A model generated the notes under the pieces. The model was not told the origin of the DNA, ran no database searches, and saw nothing but the letters and a program-made list of their open reading frames with translations. Shown piece after piece: positions 46,834 to 59,417 of a stretch of 64,000 nucleotides of DNA. The position numbers and the translations under genes were made by a program. The stretch's first letter is position 1. Each line of letters begins with the position of its first letter. This stretch comes from Artemia franciscana (taxonomy: Eukaryota; Arthropoda; Branchiopoda; Anostraca; Artemiidae), in contig NC_088868.1 in NCBI RefSeq assembly GCF_032884065.1, forward strand, positions 40,129,677-40,193,676, written 5' to 3'.

Positions 46834-48960
46834 GTTTTTATGGCACTTGGTATTAACCAAGTGACACATAGCGATCGCAAATTCTGTTGGTCTGTCAGTC
46901 TCGGTTTTCCTACTTTAGGCACTTCCAAGTAAGCTAGGGCGGTGCAATTTGGCAGGCGTATCAGGGGCCGGACCAGATTAAATTAGAAATAGTTTTCCCG
47001 ATTTAACCATCTGGGGGGGAGTAGGGGGCCGGTTAATTCGAAAAAAATAGAAAAAATGAAGCATTTTAACTTACGAATGGCTGACGGGATCTTAATGAAA
47101 TTTGATGTTTGGAAAGATATTTTGACCAGATCCGGTGACATTGCGGGGAGTTACCGGGAGGAACCTAAAATCTTGGATAACACTTAGAGTGGAGGGATTT
47201 GGATGAAACTTGGTGGGAAAAATAATCGCAAGTCATAGATACGTGATTGACATAACCGGAACAAATCTGCTCTGTTTGGGGGAATTGGGGGGGGGGAGGC
47301 TTAATTCTGAAAAATTATAAAAAATTAGGTATTTTTAACTTACGAAAGAACGATCGGATCTTAATGAAATTTCATATTTAGAAGGACCTCGTAATTCAGA
47401 TCTCTTACTTTAAGTCCCGACAAGATCCAGAGTCATTAACGGAACCAGAAATCTTGGAAAACACTTAAAGCGGAGAGATCAGGGTGAAACTTGGTGGGAA
47501 GAATAAAAACCAAGTCCAAGATATGTGACTGACATAAGTGGAACAGATCCGGTGACATATGGAGGAGATTGGGGGGTGGCTAGAATCCTGGAAAACGTTT
47601 AGAGTGGAGGGATCAAAATTAAACTTAGTGCGAAAAATAAGCAGAAGTCCTAGATACGTGATTGACATAACCGGAACGGATCCGATCTATTTGGGGGAGT
47701 TAGGGGGAGGGTTAAATTAGAAAAAATGAGGTATTTTTAACTTACGAAGGAGTGATCGTATCTTAATAAAACTTCATATTTAGAAGAATCTCGTTACTCA
47801 GATCTCTTATTTTAAATCCCGACTGGATCCAGCGTCATTGGGGGGGGGGGGACCGGAAATCTTGGAATACACTTAAAGCGTAGAAATTAGGATGAAACTA
47901 TGTCCAAGATACGTGACTGACATAACCAGACTGGATCTGCCCTCTTTGGTGGAGTTGGAGGGGGTGGAGGGAGTAATTTGGAAAAATTAGAAAAAATGAG
48001 TTATTTGTAACTTACAAACGGGTGATCAGATCTTAATGAGATTTGATATTTTGAAGGATCTTGTTCTTTAGAACTCTTATTTTAAATCCCGACCAGATCT
48101 GGTGACATTGGGGGAGTTGAATGGGGAAACTGGAATTTTTGGAAAACTTGAAAATTGAGGTATCCTTATCTTAGTGATCAGATATTAATGAAACTTCATA
48201 TATAGAAAGGTCTTGTGCCTCAGATGCTCTATTGTCAATTCGAATCGGATCTGGGAACATAGGGGGTTGGAGGGGGAAACAAATCTTGGAAAACGCTTAG
48301 AGTGGAGAGGTCGGGATGAAACTTGATGGAAAGAATAAGCACAATTTATAGATACGTTACGGACATAATTGGAATGGATCTGTTGACTTTGGAGGAGCTG
48401 GGGGATGTTGATTCGGAAAAATTGAGGAATTTTGAACTTAGGAACGAGTGACCGGATGACCTTAAGGAAATTTGATATTTAGAAGGAACCCATATCTCAA
48501 ACCCCTTATTTCAAATGCCGAACAGATCTGTTGACATTGGGGGGAGTTGGAGGGGGAAATCGGAAATCTTGGAGAACTTTTAGAGTACCGAAATCGGGAT
48601 GAAACTTGGTGTGTAGAATAAGCAAATGTCGTACATACGTGATTGACGTAACCGTACTGGATCCAGTCTCTTTGGGGGAGCTTGGGGGTGGGGTTCAGTG
48701 CTTTGACGAGTTTTGTGCTTCTGGACGTGCTAGGATGATGGAAATTGATAGGCGTGTCCGGGAGCTGTACAAATCGACTTGATAAAGCTGTTTTCCCCGA
48801 TTAGACCATCTGGGGGGGGGGCTGAAGGGAGAGGAAAAATTAGAAAAATGAGGTATTTATAGCTTACGGCTGGGTGATCATATCTTAATGAATTTTGATA
48901 TTTAGAAGGACCTCGTGACTCAGAGCTCTTATTTTAAATCCCGACCGGCATTAAGCCTCT
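46834..48960. repeat. 290-bp-period array (S290), copy 2
   Basis: Opens with the same TTTTTATGGCACTTGGTATT hairpin leader as copy 1 and then runs about seven units. Recurrent blocks are GATCTTAATGAAATTTGATA, CTTGGAAAACACTTAGAG, GTGATTGACATAACCGGAAC and variable G runs. Near 48696 a partial leader (TGCTTTGACGAGTTTTGTGC, then GGCGTGTCCGGGAGC) suggests a second array start. The end near 49000 carries GCCATATGAGCTCTTGGCTC minisatellite units, as does copy 3. Confidence 0.88.
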
Positions 48961-48984
48961 GATTTTCCTTTTAAATCAATCTAT

Positions 48985-49110
48985 TTATTATTAGCTAGAG
49001 CTCATACCATATGAGCTCTTGGCTCGTCTGGCCTCGTCACAAGTGCCATATGAGCTCTTAGCTCCTGTTATGGATTAGGCTAAAACTTTTATAAAAAAAA
49101 AAAAAAAAAA
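48985..49110. repeat. Minisatellite with GCCATATGAGCTCTTRGCTC, then poly-A
   Basis: Two to three degenerate units of about 40 bp are followed by a run of 18 A. The same minisatellite lies at 59260-59400, again just after an S290 array and before a homopolymer (T) run. It therefore seems to be the constant end of the S290 segment. Confidence 0.75.
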
Positions 49111-50489
49111 CTTGGGCTAAAAGGATCCCAAGGCAGAACGAATACAAAGAAAAAATATTTCTTCCACTAGATGAAACCCAAAAAAGAGTCAGATAAGCGC
49201 CGAAAAACTTGCTTTCCATCCGCTTCTAATGGAAGGGACTATCTTAGAAACTTTTGGAGGGGCTCATTCGATTGTAAGTCAAAAGTTCTTGTCGCCTTTT
49301 AAAGGCTAATAGCTGAGGGAGGGCAATCAGCCTTCCTCTCGACTCCTTTTTTGCTATCCTGTCCTTCTCTAACCCCTATGATATCGAATTGAAGTTTTGA
49401 GCTATCTATTTTTTTTGTCTTTTTTGACTTTGGAATGTCTGATAAGTTTGCCTTAGGTTTTTTGTCATACCACAGTCCCAGTGTAAACTTTTATCTTACC
49501 CTGCCTTGAAATCACAACCCCCGAAATACGAAAACAGAATTAAAATAAAAACGTACAAATAGATGCTATAGAATATGTCACACAGTATATTTTGTCTGTA
49601 CATTGGAATATTGGTAAAATAATCCAAAATTCTTTTTTTCTTCATTATTTTTGTTACTCATACTTTCTCTAGTCTGATCAACTTTAGATAAAGGATAACG
49701 TTCTGGGTAAAATTTTTCTGCTTGAGGGTGGATCTTTCTGTGGGAGGGGACATAGGTTAAGCCTAGTACCAGAAGCAGATTTATATGGAATAAATTAATT
49801 TAAGGGTAGAAGGCTAAGCCTATAAGGTTAGTTTTATTTTCGACTATTCTTCACGGTCGAAAAAGCTTATGTGGACCAAAGAACAAACCATACAAATTCA
49901 CATAGGTGTTGTAGGCTATTTATATTAATTATTAAAAAAAAACTTATTCAACAAAAGATGTTTTTCAAATAACAGTAAATAGCGACATTAAGCTAAAGAT
50001 GAGCAAAAGTCAAGACATATAATTTTCTATGTGTAAAATCCCCATAAACCACAATAATAAATAAATAAAACCTAAAATGAACAAAAATAACAATAAATAA
50101 CTTAGTCAAACTCAAGAGAGGAGAAAAAAAAAGAGGTAGGGCTGAAGCCTCCAGTACTTTCTAAAGACTAGAGCATAATTTGCACTTTACAATCCTTAGC
50201 TCAACGGTTCTACTTCTATTTCTCATAATATCGAAAAAAATATCATCTTAACCAAAATTACTGCTGAAAAAAAAAAATGAATGTGAATTGATAGTTATTA
50301 TGTATCCTGATATTCACTCCTGAAAGTCTTAACAACATTTTATTTTTTAAACTTAAACAAGAAAAAAAAATGTACTTTGTTTTCAGTAAAATGCAAATTA
50401 TGTTCTAATCTTTAGAGGCCGAGGGGGGCATCAGTCCTACTCTCGACAAGCCTTGAAGGTTTCGACTTAGAAAATCTAAAGCTGTTCCT
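49111..50489. other. No recognised gene
   Basis: AT-rich with weak similarity to G-rich TE segments near 49250-49370 (TCAAAAGTTCTTGTCGCC). No open frame of note. Confidence 0.4.
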
Positions 50490-51980
50490 GAGAAATCGTT
50501 CATAGGTCACTTTGGTAACCTGAATACACACAGTGTGTTTTGATTTAGTTCAACATCCTAAAAAATATTCCTTGAAAGTAGTCGTAGCAATAGCGATTGT
50601 GTCAATAGCGGTAAGTTGCATATAGTACCTTTTGGTTCACTCAACATCCCCCTCAACGTGCCCTGAAATTTTCAACCTAATAATATAAGCCATTCCTAAG
50701 ATATAGCTTGTATGCCCTTTATAAAACCTTGATTCACATGGTTTGATTCGATTTAGTTGAAACTCCCCCTAAACACTCCCTTGAAGTTTTACATTAATAC
50801 TATTAGCCCCACTAGTTGCGGTAATAGTAGTAGTACTAGTATGCACCCAATGCCTTTTGGCTTGTTCAAAATCTGCCTCAACATCCACTGAAAGTTCCAA
50901 GTTATTAACCCCCAAACATTCCCTGAAAGCTTCTTAATAACCCTAGTCTCAATAGCATCAAAAATTGTAGTAATAGCATTAGTAGCAGTGTGCACATAGC
51001 ACCTTTTGTTTTTTCCAACACCCTCCTCAACACACGCTGAAAGTTCCGACTTGATACCGTTTGCAATTTCTGGGATATTGCTGATACGTCCGTTTGACAA
51101 CCTGCACGCATATAGTTGTGCTTTGATTTAGATCATGACTGTCAGCATTCCCTCCCAGTTTCACCTTAAAACCCTTAGCTTTAGTAGTAGTATCTGTAGC
51201 TATAGTGATAGCAGTAGTAATTGTATCAGTAGCAGGAGTAGTAGTAGTAGCATGCAAATATTGTCTTTTTTTAGTTCAAAAAGCCATGTAGGTTTCAACT
51301 TCATACCCCAAGCCATTCCTAAGACATTGCTGATATCCCGTTTAACAACGTGCAAGCACACAGTGTATTAATTTAGTTAAATTTTCCCCTCAATGTTCCT
51401 TTTCACCTTCATACGTTTAGCCGTAGTTGCAGTAGCAGTCATAAGAGCATTGATTATAATAGTAGGATTACTAGTAGTACTAATGTCCTGGCAGTAGTAG
51501 TATACACATATTTCCTGTTGCCAGTCAAACATCCCATCATCAAGTTTCAACTCAATACTAAAAGCTGTTGCAAAGATATTGCCAATTTACCCTTTTGACA
51601 ACCTGTGTCCCCATATTGTGTTTTAATTTAGTTCAACTCCCCTCTCAATGTTTCCTGATGTTATCAGCTGATTGCTCCTAACCTCGATAGTATTTTTAAC
51701 AGAGGTAGTAGCTGGAGTAGTAGTAGTAGTTTGAAGTGGCAGTAGTATTTGTAGTAGCGTGTACATATTGCCTTTTGGACAACGGATCTTCCCCCTAAGT
51801 ATTTCCTGAAAGTTCCGACTCAATACCCTAAGCCACTCCTGAGTTCCGCCCTTTTGACATTTGCATGCACATAGCGTGTTTCTCCCTCACTCTTATTTTA
51901 AATATTCATAGTTATACCTTTAGCCATAGTCGTACTAGTATCATAGTTGTGGTATTTTCAGTCACACTATGATCCTCGAA
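50490..51980 (-). repeat. 240-bp-period array, inverted relative to the 29-kb array
   Basis: Plus-strand text shows TTTGATTTAGTTCAACATCC, CTGAAAGTTCCGACTT and runs of GTAGTAGTAGTA, the complements of the units at 28921-30520. About seven degenerate units are present. The open frames here are translations of trinucleotide runs and are not genes. Confidence 0.8.
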
Positions 51981-52546
51981 TGTCAAACTTTACTGATTAG
52001 CAAAGGATGTTTGTTAGTTAGCGACGATTTTATGTTTAATTTTACTATCAGTAAGTTACCTGAAAAAATAATTAAAAACATATACATATAAAACTTCTAT
52101 AAGATACATGTCCAAAAAATGTAAGTAGACGAATATTAGGCGTTATCAGAGGAAGAAATGACCCGAAGAAAATACCGAAAGAAAAAATGCCCCAACTATG
52201 GATTTATCCCCCATTCATATGTGGTAGGTGAAATTGGTCTCCGAAACTTCCCCCCTTATCGTAGCATCCTTACCATAAATTATCGTGAAAAAGTTTCTTC
52301 CTGGGTGCACCCTTCCTGATTTCCTTGTGAGGCCCTCATTTTAGTTATTTTATATGAAGGAAACAAAACTACTTTAAAGTGTTGAAACCGGATCTTTCTT
52401 AAACTTCCACTATCAATTAAATAAATAATGGAAAATTGAAGGCGTATCCTAATATTGTTAACATTGAATAATGAAAAGAAGTGGTTAATATACGAAATTA
52501 TGTCTCTGATGTGAACGAATAAAATTGAAACCCTTTTTTTTATGAA
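51981..52546. other. No recognised feature
   Basis: AT-rich. The minus-strand frame at 52280-52564 lacks motifs. Confidence 0.4.
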
Positions 52547-52840
52547 ATTAAATAAAAAAAACAAGTTTTTTTAACTGAAAGTAAGGAGCGACATTAAAAC
52601 TTAAAACGAACAGAAATTACTTCGTATATGAAAGAGGCTCCTTCCTCATCAACGCCCCGCTCTTTACGCTAAAGTTTGACTCTTTCTCTCAATTCTTCTT
52701 TTTAAAACAGTAAAAAACTTTAGCGTAAAGAGCGGGGCGTTAATGAGGAAGCAGCCTCATAAAAATTCCATTTTTAGAGTTTTGGTTACTATTGAGCCGG
52801 GTCGCTTCTTACTACAGTTCGTTACCACGAACTGTTTGAT
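52547..52840 (+). mobile_element. E1 deletion derivative with both ends, 294 bp (copy l)
   Basis: The left end ATTAAATAAAAAAAA and P1 up to position 52758 (AAGCAGCCTC) are fused directly to the last 80 bp of E1 (ATAAAAATTCCATTTTTAGA onward). The copy ends in the terminal hairpin at 52814-52835 and TTTGAT. About 1.4 kb of the interior is missing, including P2 and the tail of the right P1 arm. It is the shortest copy with both termini. Confidence 0.85.
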
Positions 52841-52984
52841 ACCCGAATATTTTTTTTTTCGTATAGTCCTGGTTTCTCTAAAGGATATGGGTTTAAAACT
52901 AGAAAAAGAATTAATAGGTAAAACACTGCTGGTGCATAATGTTAACTAATGAAATAGTATAAACCGAAAAAAAATAATTTTTTG

Positions 52985-53760
52985 AAATCTAGGGGGTGAA
53001 TAAACACTGTGTTGTACGAGGTTATCAAAATGGCGTATCTACATTGTCTTTAGAATGGCCTGGGGTATCATGCTTAAACTTTCAGGGAGTGTTAGCGTTA
53101 TGGGGGCAGAGGGATGGGGCTATGGATGTTTTTGTCTTACTCACCTGAAACTTCTCTCTACTTTAAGCTTCTATGGGTTCTATAATCTGTTCATACTAAG
53201 TATCAAGGTAAATCAAAAGATGCTTTGTGTTTCTAGGTGATTAAAATAAATATAGAAAATCCTGAGCACGGCTTTGTGGACAAGATGAAACTTGCAGGAA
53301 GTGTAAGGACTGGAGGGGAAAGGGGACAAGTTGGCCTTAAAGTTTTGTCTTGGAAAGGGGTAAAGGGAAAGGTTTGTTCTCCTGTAGAGAGAGAGAGACA
53401 CTTTTGTTATACATATCATCTATATAAAAAAGAACCACATCAGCCACTTTAGAAAGTCAAAGACTTGTTTGTAGTGCCTGATAAACATTTAATGAACAAC
53501 AATACCGACAACATTAACAAAAAAAGAAACGAAATGAGACAAAAAAGCGAGAAAAGAAAACAAAAGGAAAATAAAGAAGAAGAAGAAGAGAGAAAGAGAG
53601 AGAGAGACAGAAGGAAAAAATTCTGTTTAAAATGTTGGCACTATCAGCCCTTCTTGGAGCACAAGCTGTTTCAGATGAAATAATGTTTTAGACCGAGAGA
53701 CAATCTGTGTGTCTAGGTTATCAAATAGTGTATCTGCATTATCTCGAGGAGTAGCATTTG
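52985..53760 (+). repeat. Isolated member of the 240-bp family, with GA-rich microsatellite
   Basis: Contains GGTTATCAAAATGGCGTATC and AAACTTTCAGGGAGTGTTAG, as in the 29-kb array. A purine-rich GA/GAA run lies at about 53570-53612 and a short (GA) run near 53388. The 72-codon frame at 53465 (KKRNEMRQKSEKRKQ..) arises from the purine run. Confidence 0.6.
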
Positions 53761-54364
53761 TCATCACAATGAAATTATAATTTCCTTTCGAATAATTAGC
53801 AAGATTTTCCAGAGCAGTTGGGATGAATATATCAGCCCAAAAACTAAATTGCTGATGTTCAATAACACAAAAAAAAATCCAATTCGATGTCTCAATTAAA
53901 CCTTGGAGGAGGGAGAGTTGAATTAATTAAAGAACACAGAATACTGGGCTAGAAAATTGACAACCAATAGACTTGGAACAAACAATTTGAGGTTACAAAA
54001 GAAGTTTGCCTGAAAAGGACTGTAATTCTCAAAAGACTAGCTTGTATAAAATGGGGAGTCCCAACAACTTATTAACAATTTTCTATGAACAATACCCAAG
54101 ACTCAAATAGAATCTGGAATAGTAGCGTACGCCCATTCCAACTATAAACACTTCTCCAAAATGAAAACGATCTAGAACATGGCACTCGGAATGGTTCTTG
54201 ACCGGCCTGGTTGTGACTTCCCTCTGATTTTCTTTTATTTCTTATCTTACTTATATAGTCAGTGCTGATACGTCTGCTGTTTTGTCGCATCAATACTGCA
54301 TCAGTTCACTTAATTCTTCTGCCATGGCCAGCACGCTCCCGTTAGGATGGAGAGATGTTAAAAG
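53761..54364. other. No recognised feature
   Basis: AT-rich. The minus-strand frame at 54072-54293 has no motif. Confidence 0.4.
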
Positions 54365-56476
54365 GCGGTGTGTTTGTAACTGAACCACCTTATAACTGAA
54401 CCCCCTTACAACTAATCCCCCGTGCAATTGAACCACCGTGCAGCTGAACCTCAGTTTAACTGAACCACCGGATTTAGTTTTTCAGTATTCTGCAAATATT
54501 GGGCAATATCATTGGGTAAAACACAAGTTAGAATCTTTACATGTTTTACCTTGTTGGAATTGTTTGTTTTTTAAAGCCGTGATATAAAAGCCTGTCAAGA
54601 TGATTTATAAAAAGCTCTATTTTCTTGTCATAAAAACAAAGAAGATGGACGTCACAAGCCATTAAAGCCACATGTATTTTTTTATGTCTTTTTATGCTTT
54701 GTGTTTCCGCCCTCTCACTATCAGAAAATATCCTCGTGGTAATACCCATCATCACCCCTTCCGAGGTTGGTCGGTGTCCGGTCAGTTTTGACTTATAAAA
54801 ATAGGTTAGAACTCTCAATTTCTTACGGAATGAGTATCCTTCGACGTTTCTACGACCATGATACGGAGGTGGGGATGAGGAAGGGGCAGTCCCCTTCCAA
54901 TACAGAGTGAGTTTGGCTCTTTACTCTCATAATAACATTGGAGACCAGAAATATTCCTAGACATCAAGAGGGATTAAATACCAGCATCCCATTTTGATGT
55001 TTTTTTAAATTTTTATGTCCCAAGAAAAATAATCCCCCAAAGAAAAGCCCTGGGGATTTTATATTATTTTCTGTCTCCACCCTCCCCTTGTCTATCTATT
55101 AGAATTATTTTTGTATTTATCTGAAGGCTCATTGAGAGTTGGGATGTGTTGGTGTTAAAATGAACTCTTGGAGGCATATCCCTCCCTCCCTAGCCACAAG
55201 GCAATCATATAACCCCATTATAGAGGTTTAAAGCCCTTATATGCAAATGTAGAGAATTTTAAGACAACGGGGCATTTACCTAAGACAGTGAAATTTTTGT
55301 AGACCTTAAAAATATTTTGGTTAGTTTGGGAGGGAGGAAGATGCATCAAAGGGTGTATTTTAATACCAAAACATCCCAACTCTCATTGAGCCTTCGGATA
55401 AATACAGAATTGGTTCTAAGAAATAGAGGAGGGTGAAGTTATAAATTAATGTGTAATCCCCTGGGCCGTACTCGGGACTTTTGGGGGGGGTAGGGGGGTT
55501 ATTTTCTCCGGGGGAGAGGGAAAAAACTTTAAAAACACATCCAAAAATGTGAAAGTGATATTTAATCCCTCTTGATTTCTGGGAATATTTCTGGTCCACG
55601 CTGCTATTAAGATAGTAAAAAGCAACATTAAATCTCAGTATGAGCAAAATTTATTCTGTATAGTAGGTGGACTGCCCCTTCTTCATCTCCGCCTCATGGT
55701 CGTAGAAATTTTGGAGGAAATGCAAGTTCGGGTCCTTTTATTAAGTAAAAAATGATTAGAATCCAACCAGCTACTGGGAGGGGTATTTTCCACAGAGGTA
55801 TTTTTCACAGAAGGGTATTTTCAGAGGGGAAGTATTTTCTAGTAAGGGGTGGGGTATTCTCTGCGGGGAGTATTCTCCGGGGGAGGGCAAACGCCTAGAC
55901 CCGTAGACAGTGAAAGGGCGAATGGAACCCCATTAACAGACATAAAAAGGAGAAATAGATCTGGCTTTAATGGTTTGTGACGTCCGATTTTCTTTGTTTT
56001 TAAGACAACAAAACAGAGCTTTTTTATGAATCATCTTGACTGCCATTTATACCGTGACTTTAAAAAACAGACAATTCCAACAAGGCTGAACATGTAAAGA
56101 TTCTAACTTGTGTTTTACCCTAAGATATTGCCTCGTACTTTTAGAATACTGAAAAACTGAGTATGGTGGCTCAGTTAGATCAAGGTTCAGTTACGCAAGG
56201 GCTCAGTTTCAAGGTAGTTCAGCTACACAGGGGTTCAATAACACGATGGTTCAGTTGTGGTGGTTGATTTGCAAGGGGACTCAGTTAAACGGGATTGAGT
56301 TGGCTGAGTTGCACGACAGTTCAGTTAAATGGGGTTCAGTTGCACGAAGGTTCAGTTACTCGAGGGTTCAAATGCAACGTGGCTCAGTTACACGAGAATC
56401 GATTGCACGGGAGTTCAGTTAAAGGGGTTCAGTTACACGATGGTTCAGCTACAACGGACTCGTTAAACGGCTTATT
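54365..56476. mobile_element. Foldback-type element: 2.1-kb imperfect palindrome with tandem-repeat outer arms
   Basis: The two halves are inverse copies along nearly their whole length. The outer arms are tandem units of about 20 bp built on AACTGAACCACCRTGCA (54365-54475) and its complement GGTTCAGTTACACGA (56160-56476). The middle arms pair GTAAAACACAAGTTAGAATC (54517) with GATTCTAACTTGTGTTTTAC (56099). GGGATTAAATA near 54975 pairs with TATTTAATCCC near 55560. The inner arms pair GGGATGTGTTGGTGTTAAAA (55141) with TACCAAAACATCCC (55367). The loop is about 55195-55325. There is no transposase frame. Long inverted repeats with subterminal short tandem repeats are the defining architecture of Foldback/Galileo-like elements. 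The right outer array is about three times longer than the left. Confidence 0.85.
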
Positions 56477-57046
56477 GTAAAGCTGCCGCTCTGATCTACT
56501 TGCCTTTTATAAATTTGTCGTAAATACCCCATCTTAATGTTCCATAGAGCACAAAATGCCAATTTTAGTGTTGTTTCTGGAGTAAAAAGACTCAACTGGA
56601 TCTCCTAGATAACTGATATCCCTCTCCTAGTGCACCCCATATCCCAGGTCCTTTAGTAAATGAAAAACATAATTTAGGAAAAACTGCCTAATGAAGGAAA
56701 AATACCATTCGTTCGTTCTCATATAAATAGCTGAATTTTTTGTCCGTAGCTTCTCAAAGATGATGGCGGTGACACATCTCTCCGACTCTTATCTGTCTGT
56801 CAGAGTTGCACATGTCTTAAGAGAAAGTTTAAGGGAGGTGGAAAAGAAAGGCTATATCTTTTTTTGATTTTAGAAAAAACTCTTGTTCCTCTCTTTAGTG
56901 CCGTTGTCTGGAACGTTGTCGTTGTCGTTGTCTGAAGATGGACAAAGGTCTTTTTCTAAGGTCTGTCGCATATATTTCAAAATATAGCAAATACACTAAA
57001 TAAGCTCTTCTACTCGAAATATTGCGCTGCAAGAGTCAAATTTTCA
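56477..57046. other. No recognised feature
   Basis: A mixed stretch. GTTGTCGTTGTCGTTGTC near 56920 is a small trinucleotide-like repeat. Confidence 0.4.
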
Positions 57047-57360
57047 TTGAAGAATTGGGTTTGAGGGGTTGGTAGCCCTCTTGCATATAGGCAAATTGAG
57101 GGATGGTCCTTATTGTTGCCCTATGTGTGGAGAGATGGATGAGTCTCTGCATCATTTTTTAGGGGTGTTTAGGGAGTTGTGCTTGGATATATTTTGTAGG
57201 GAGGTCGGCGGTAGGTATAAGGTATTGTGACGATTTTCTTAAATAATTAGTTTTAGTGTCTTTTCAGTCTATATTTTAATATTGTATTTTTTTTGCTTGT
57301 TTTTTGTATGTCACCATGACCCAATTAGGCTTTCATGTGAATAAATCTATCTATACAGCA
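57047..57360 (+). pseudogene. LINE 3' end: C-terminal CCHC motif and tail
   Basis: The frame reads IGFEGLVALLHIGKLRDG, then CCPMCGEMDESLHHFLGVF, then RELCLDIF, before a stop near 57229. The C-x2-C-x7-H(H)-x8-C spacing resembles the zinc-knuckle at the C-terminus of many LINE RT proteins (CPLCGxxEETxxHFLxxC). A T-rich untranslated stretch follows with AATAAATCTATCTATA near 57340, resembling a LINE 3' tail. The RT domain itself is absent, consistent with 5' truncation. Confidence 0.6.
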
Positions 57361-57466
57361 TACACGGAATAATTCCTTTGGATCTTAAACGTTAATTTTG
57401 ATCTTTGTTTTCATTTGAAATGGCTATTATTGTGTTGCGAGAGCAACACTTTGGTTTTGTCCCGGT

Positions 57467-59417
57467 TTTTATGGCACTTGGTATTAACCAAGTGACATAT
57501 AGCAGTCGCCAATTCTGTCGGTCTGTCTGTCGGTCTGTCGGTCCCGGTTTTGCTACTTTAGGCACTTCCAGGTAAGCTAGGACGATGAAATTTGGCAAGC
57601 GTATCAGGGACCGGACCAGATTAAATTAGAAATAGTCGTTTTCCCGATTTGACCATCTGGGGGGGAGTGGGGGCCCGGTTAATTCGCAAAAAATAGAAAA
57701 AATGAAGTATTTTTAACTTATCAGCGGGTATTTGGATCTTAATGAAATTTAATGTTTGGAATGATATTGTGTCTTAGAGCTTTTATTTTAAATCGCGACC
57801 GGATCTGATGACATTGGGGGGAGTTGGAGGGAGAAAACCTAAAGTCCCGGTTCTGCTACTTTAGGCACTTCCAGGTAAGCTAGGACGATGAAATTTGGCA
57901 AGCGTATCAGGGACCGGACCAGATTAAATTAGAAATAGTCGTTTTCCCGATTTGACCATCTGGGGGGGGGGGGAGAAGGGGCCGGTTAATTCGGAAAAAT
58001 AGAAAAAATGAAGTATTTTTAACTTATGAGCGGGTGATTGGATCTTAATGAAATTTGATGTTTGGAATGATATTGTGTCTCAGAGCTCTTATTTTAAATC
58101 CCGACTGGGTCTGATGACATTGGGGGGAGTTGGAGGGGGGAAACCTAAAATCTTGGAAAACACTTAGAGTAGAGGGATCGGGATGAAACTTGATGGGAAA
58201 AATAAGCGCAAGTCCCAGATACATGATTGACATAATCGGAACTTATTTGCTCTCTTTGGGGTAGTTGGGAGGGGGGGAGTAAGTCTTAAAAATTAGAAAA
58301 ATGAGGTATTTTCAACTTACGAACGGGTGATCGGATCTCAATGAAATTTGATGTTTAGAAGGATATCGTGTCTTAGAGCTCTTATTTTAAATCCCGACCG
58401 GATCTGGTGATGGGGGCGGGGAGTTGGGAGGGGGAAACCTAAAACTTGGAAAACACTTAGAGTGGAGGGATCGGGATGAAACATGGTGGGAAAAATAAAC
58501 ACAAGTCCTAGATAGATGATTGACATAAACGGAACGGATCCGCTCTCTTTTGGGTAGTTGGGGGGGGGTTAATTGTGAAAAATTAGAAAAAATGAGGTAT
58601 TTTTAACTTACGAATGGGTGATTGGATCTCCATGAAATTTGATTTTTAGAAGGATATCGTGGCTCAAAGCTCTTATTTTAAATCCTGACCGGATCTGGTG
58701 ACATTGGGGGAAGTTTGGGGTGGGGAGACCTAAAATGATGGGAAACCCTTAGATTGGAAGGATTGGGATGAAACTTGGTTGGAAAAATAAGCAAAAGTCT
58801 TGCATACGTAATTTACATAATTGGAACGGATCCGCTCAATTGCGGGGGGGGGGGTAATTCTGAAAAATAAGAAAAATAACGTATTTTTAACTTACGAAGG
58901 AGTGATCTGATCTTCATGAAACTTCATATTTAGAAGGACCTCGTAACTCTGATATCTTATTTTAAATCTCAACCGGATCAAACGTAATTGGGGGGGGCAG
59001 TTGGGGGGACCGGAAATCTTAGAAAATACTTAAAGCGGTGAGATCAGGATGAAACTGGATGGGAAGAATAGAAACCTGTCTAAGATACGTGACTGACATA
59101 ACTGGACCGGATCTGCTCTCTTTGGTGGAATTGGGAGGGGGGAGGTAATTTTTAAAATTGAGGTATTTGTAACTTACGAAAGGGTGACCAGATCTTAATG
59201 AAATTTGATATTTAGAAGGATCGTGTGCTATAAAGTTTAACTTTAGGTTCTGACCTTCTCACAAGTGCCAAATGAGCTCTTGGCTCTTGGCTCTTCCGAC
59301 CTCGTCCAAATGAGCTCTTGGCTCTTCCGACCTCGTACCATATGAGCTCTCGGCTCTTCCGACCTCGTCACAAGTGCCATATGAGCTCTTAGCTCTTGTT
59401 TTTTTTTTTTTTTTTTT
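57467..59417. repeat. 290-bp-period array (S290), copy 3, nested in Helitron-like copy A
   Basis: Begins with the TTTTTATGGCACTTGGTATT hairpin leader directly after GGTTTTGTCCCG. The leader is partly repeated at 57846. Anchors GACYGGRTCTGRTGA at 57796, 58104, 58398 and 58688 give spacings of 290-308. It ends with GAGCTCTTGGCTCTTCCGAC minisatellite units (59260-59400) and a T run. In copy B the flanking sequences are joined without it. Confidence 0.9.

Noticed and set aside
50789..51371. Thr- and Ser-rich frames
   Set aside because: Translations of triplet runs in the 240-bp array.
53465..53683. Lysine/glutamate-rich 72-codon frame
   Set aside because: Arises from a purine-rich microsatellite.
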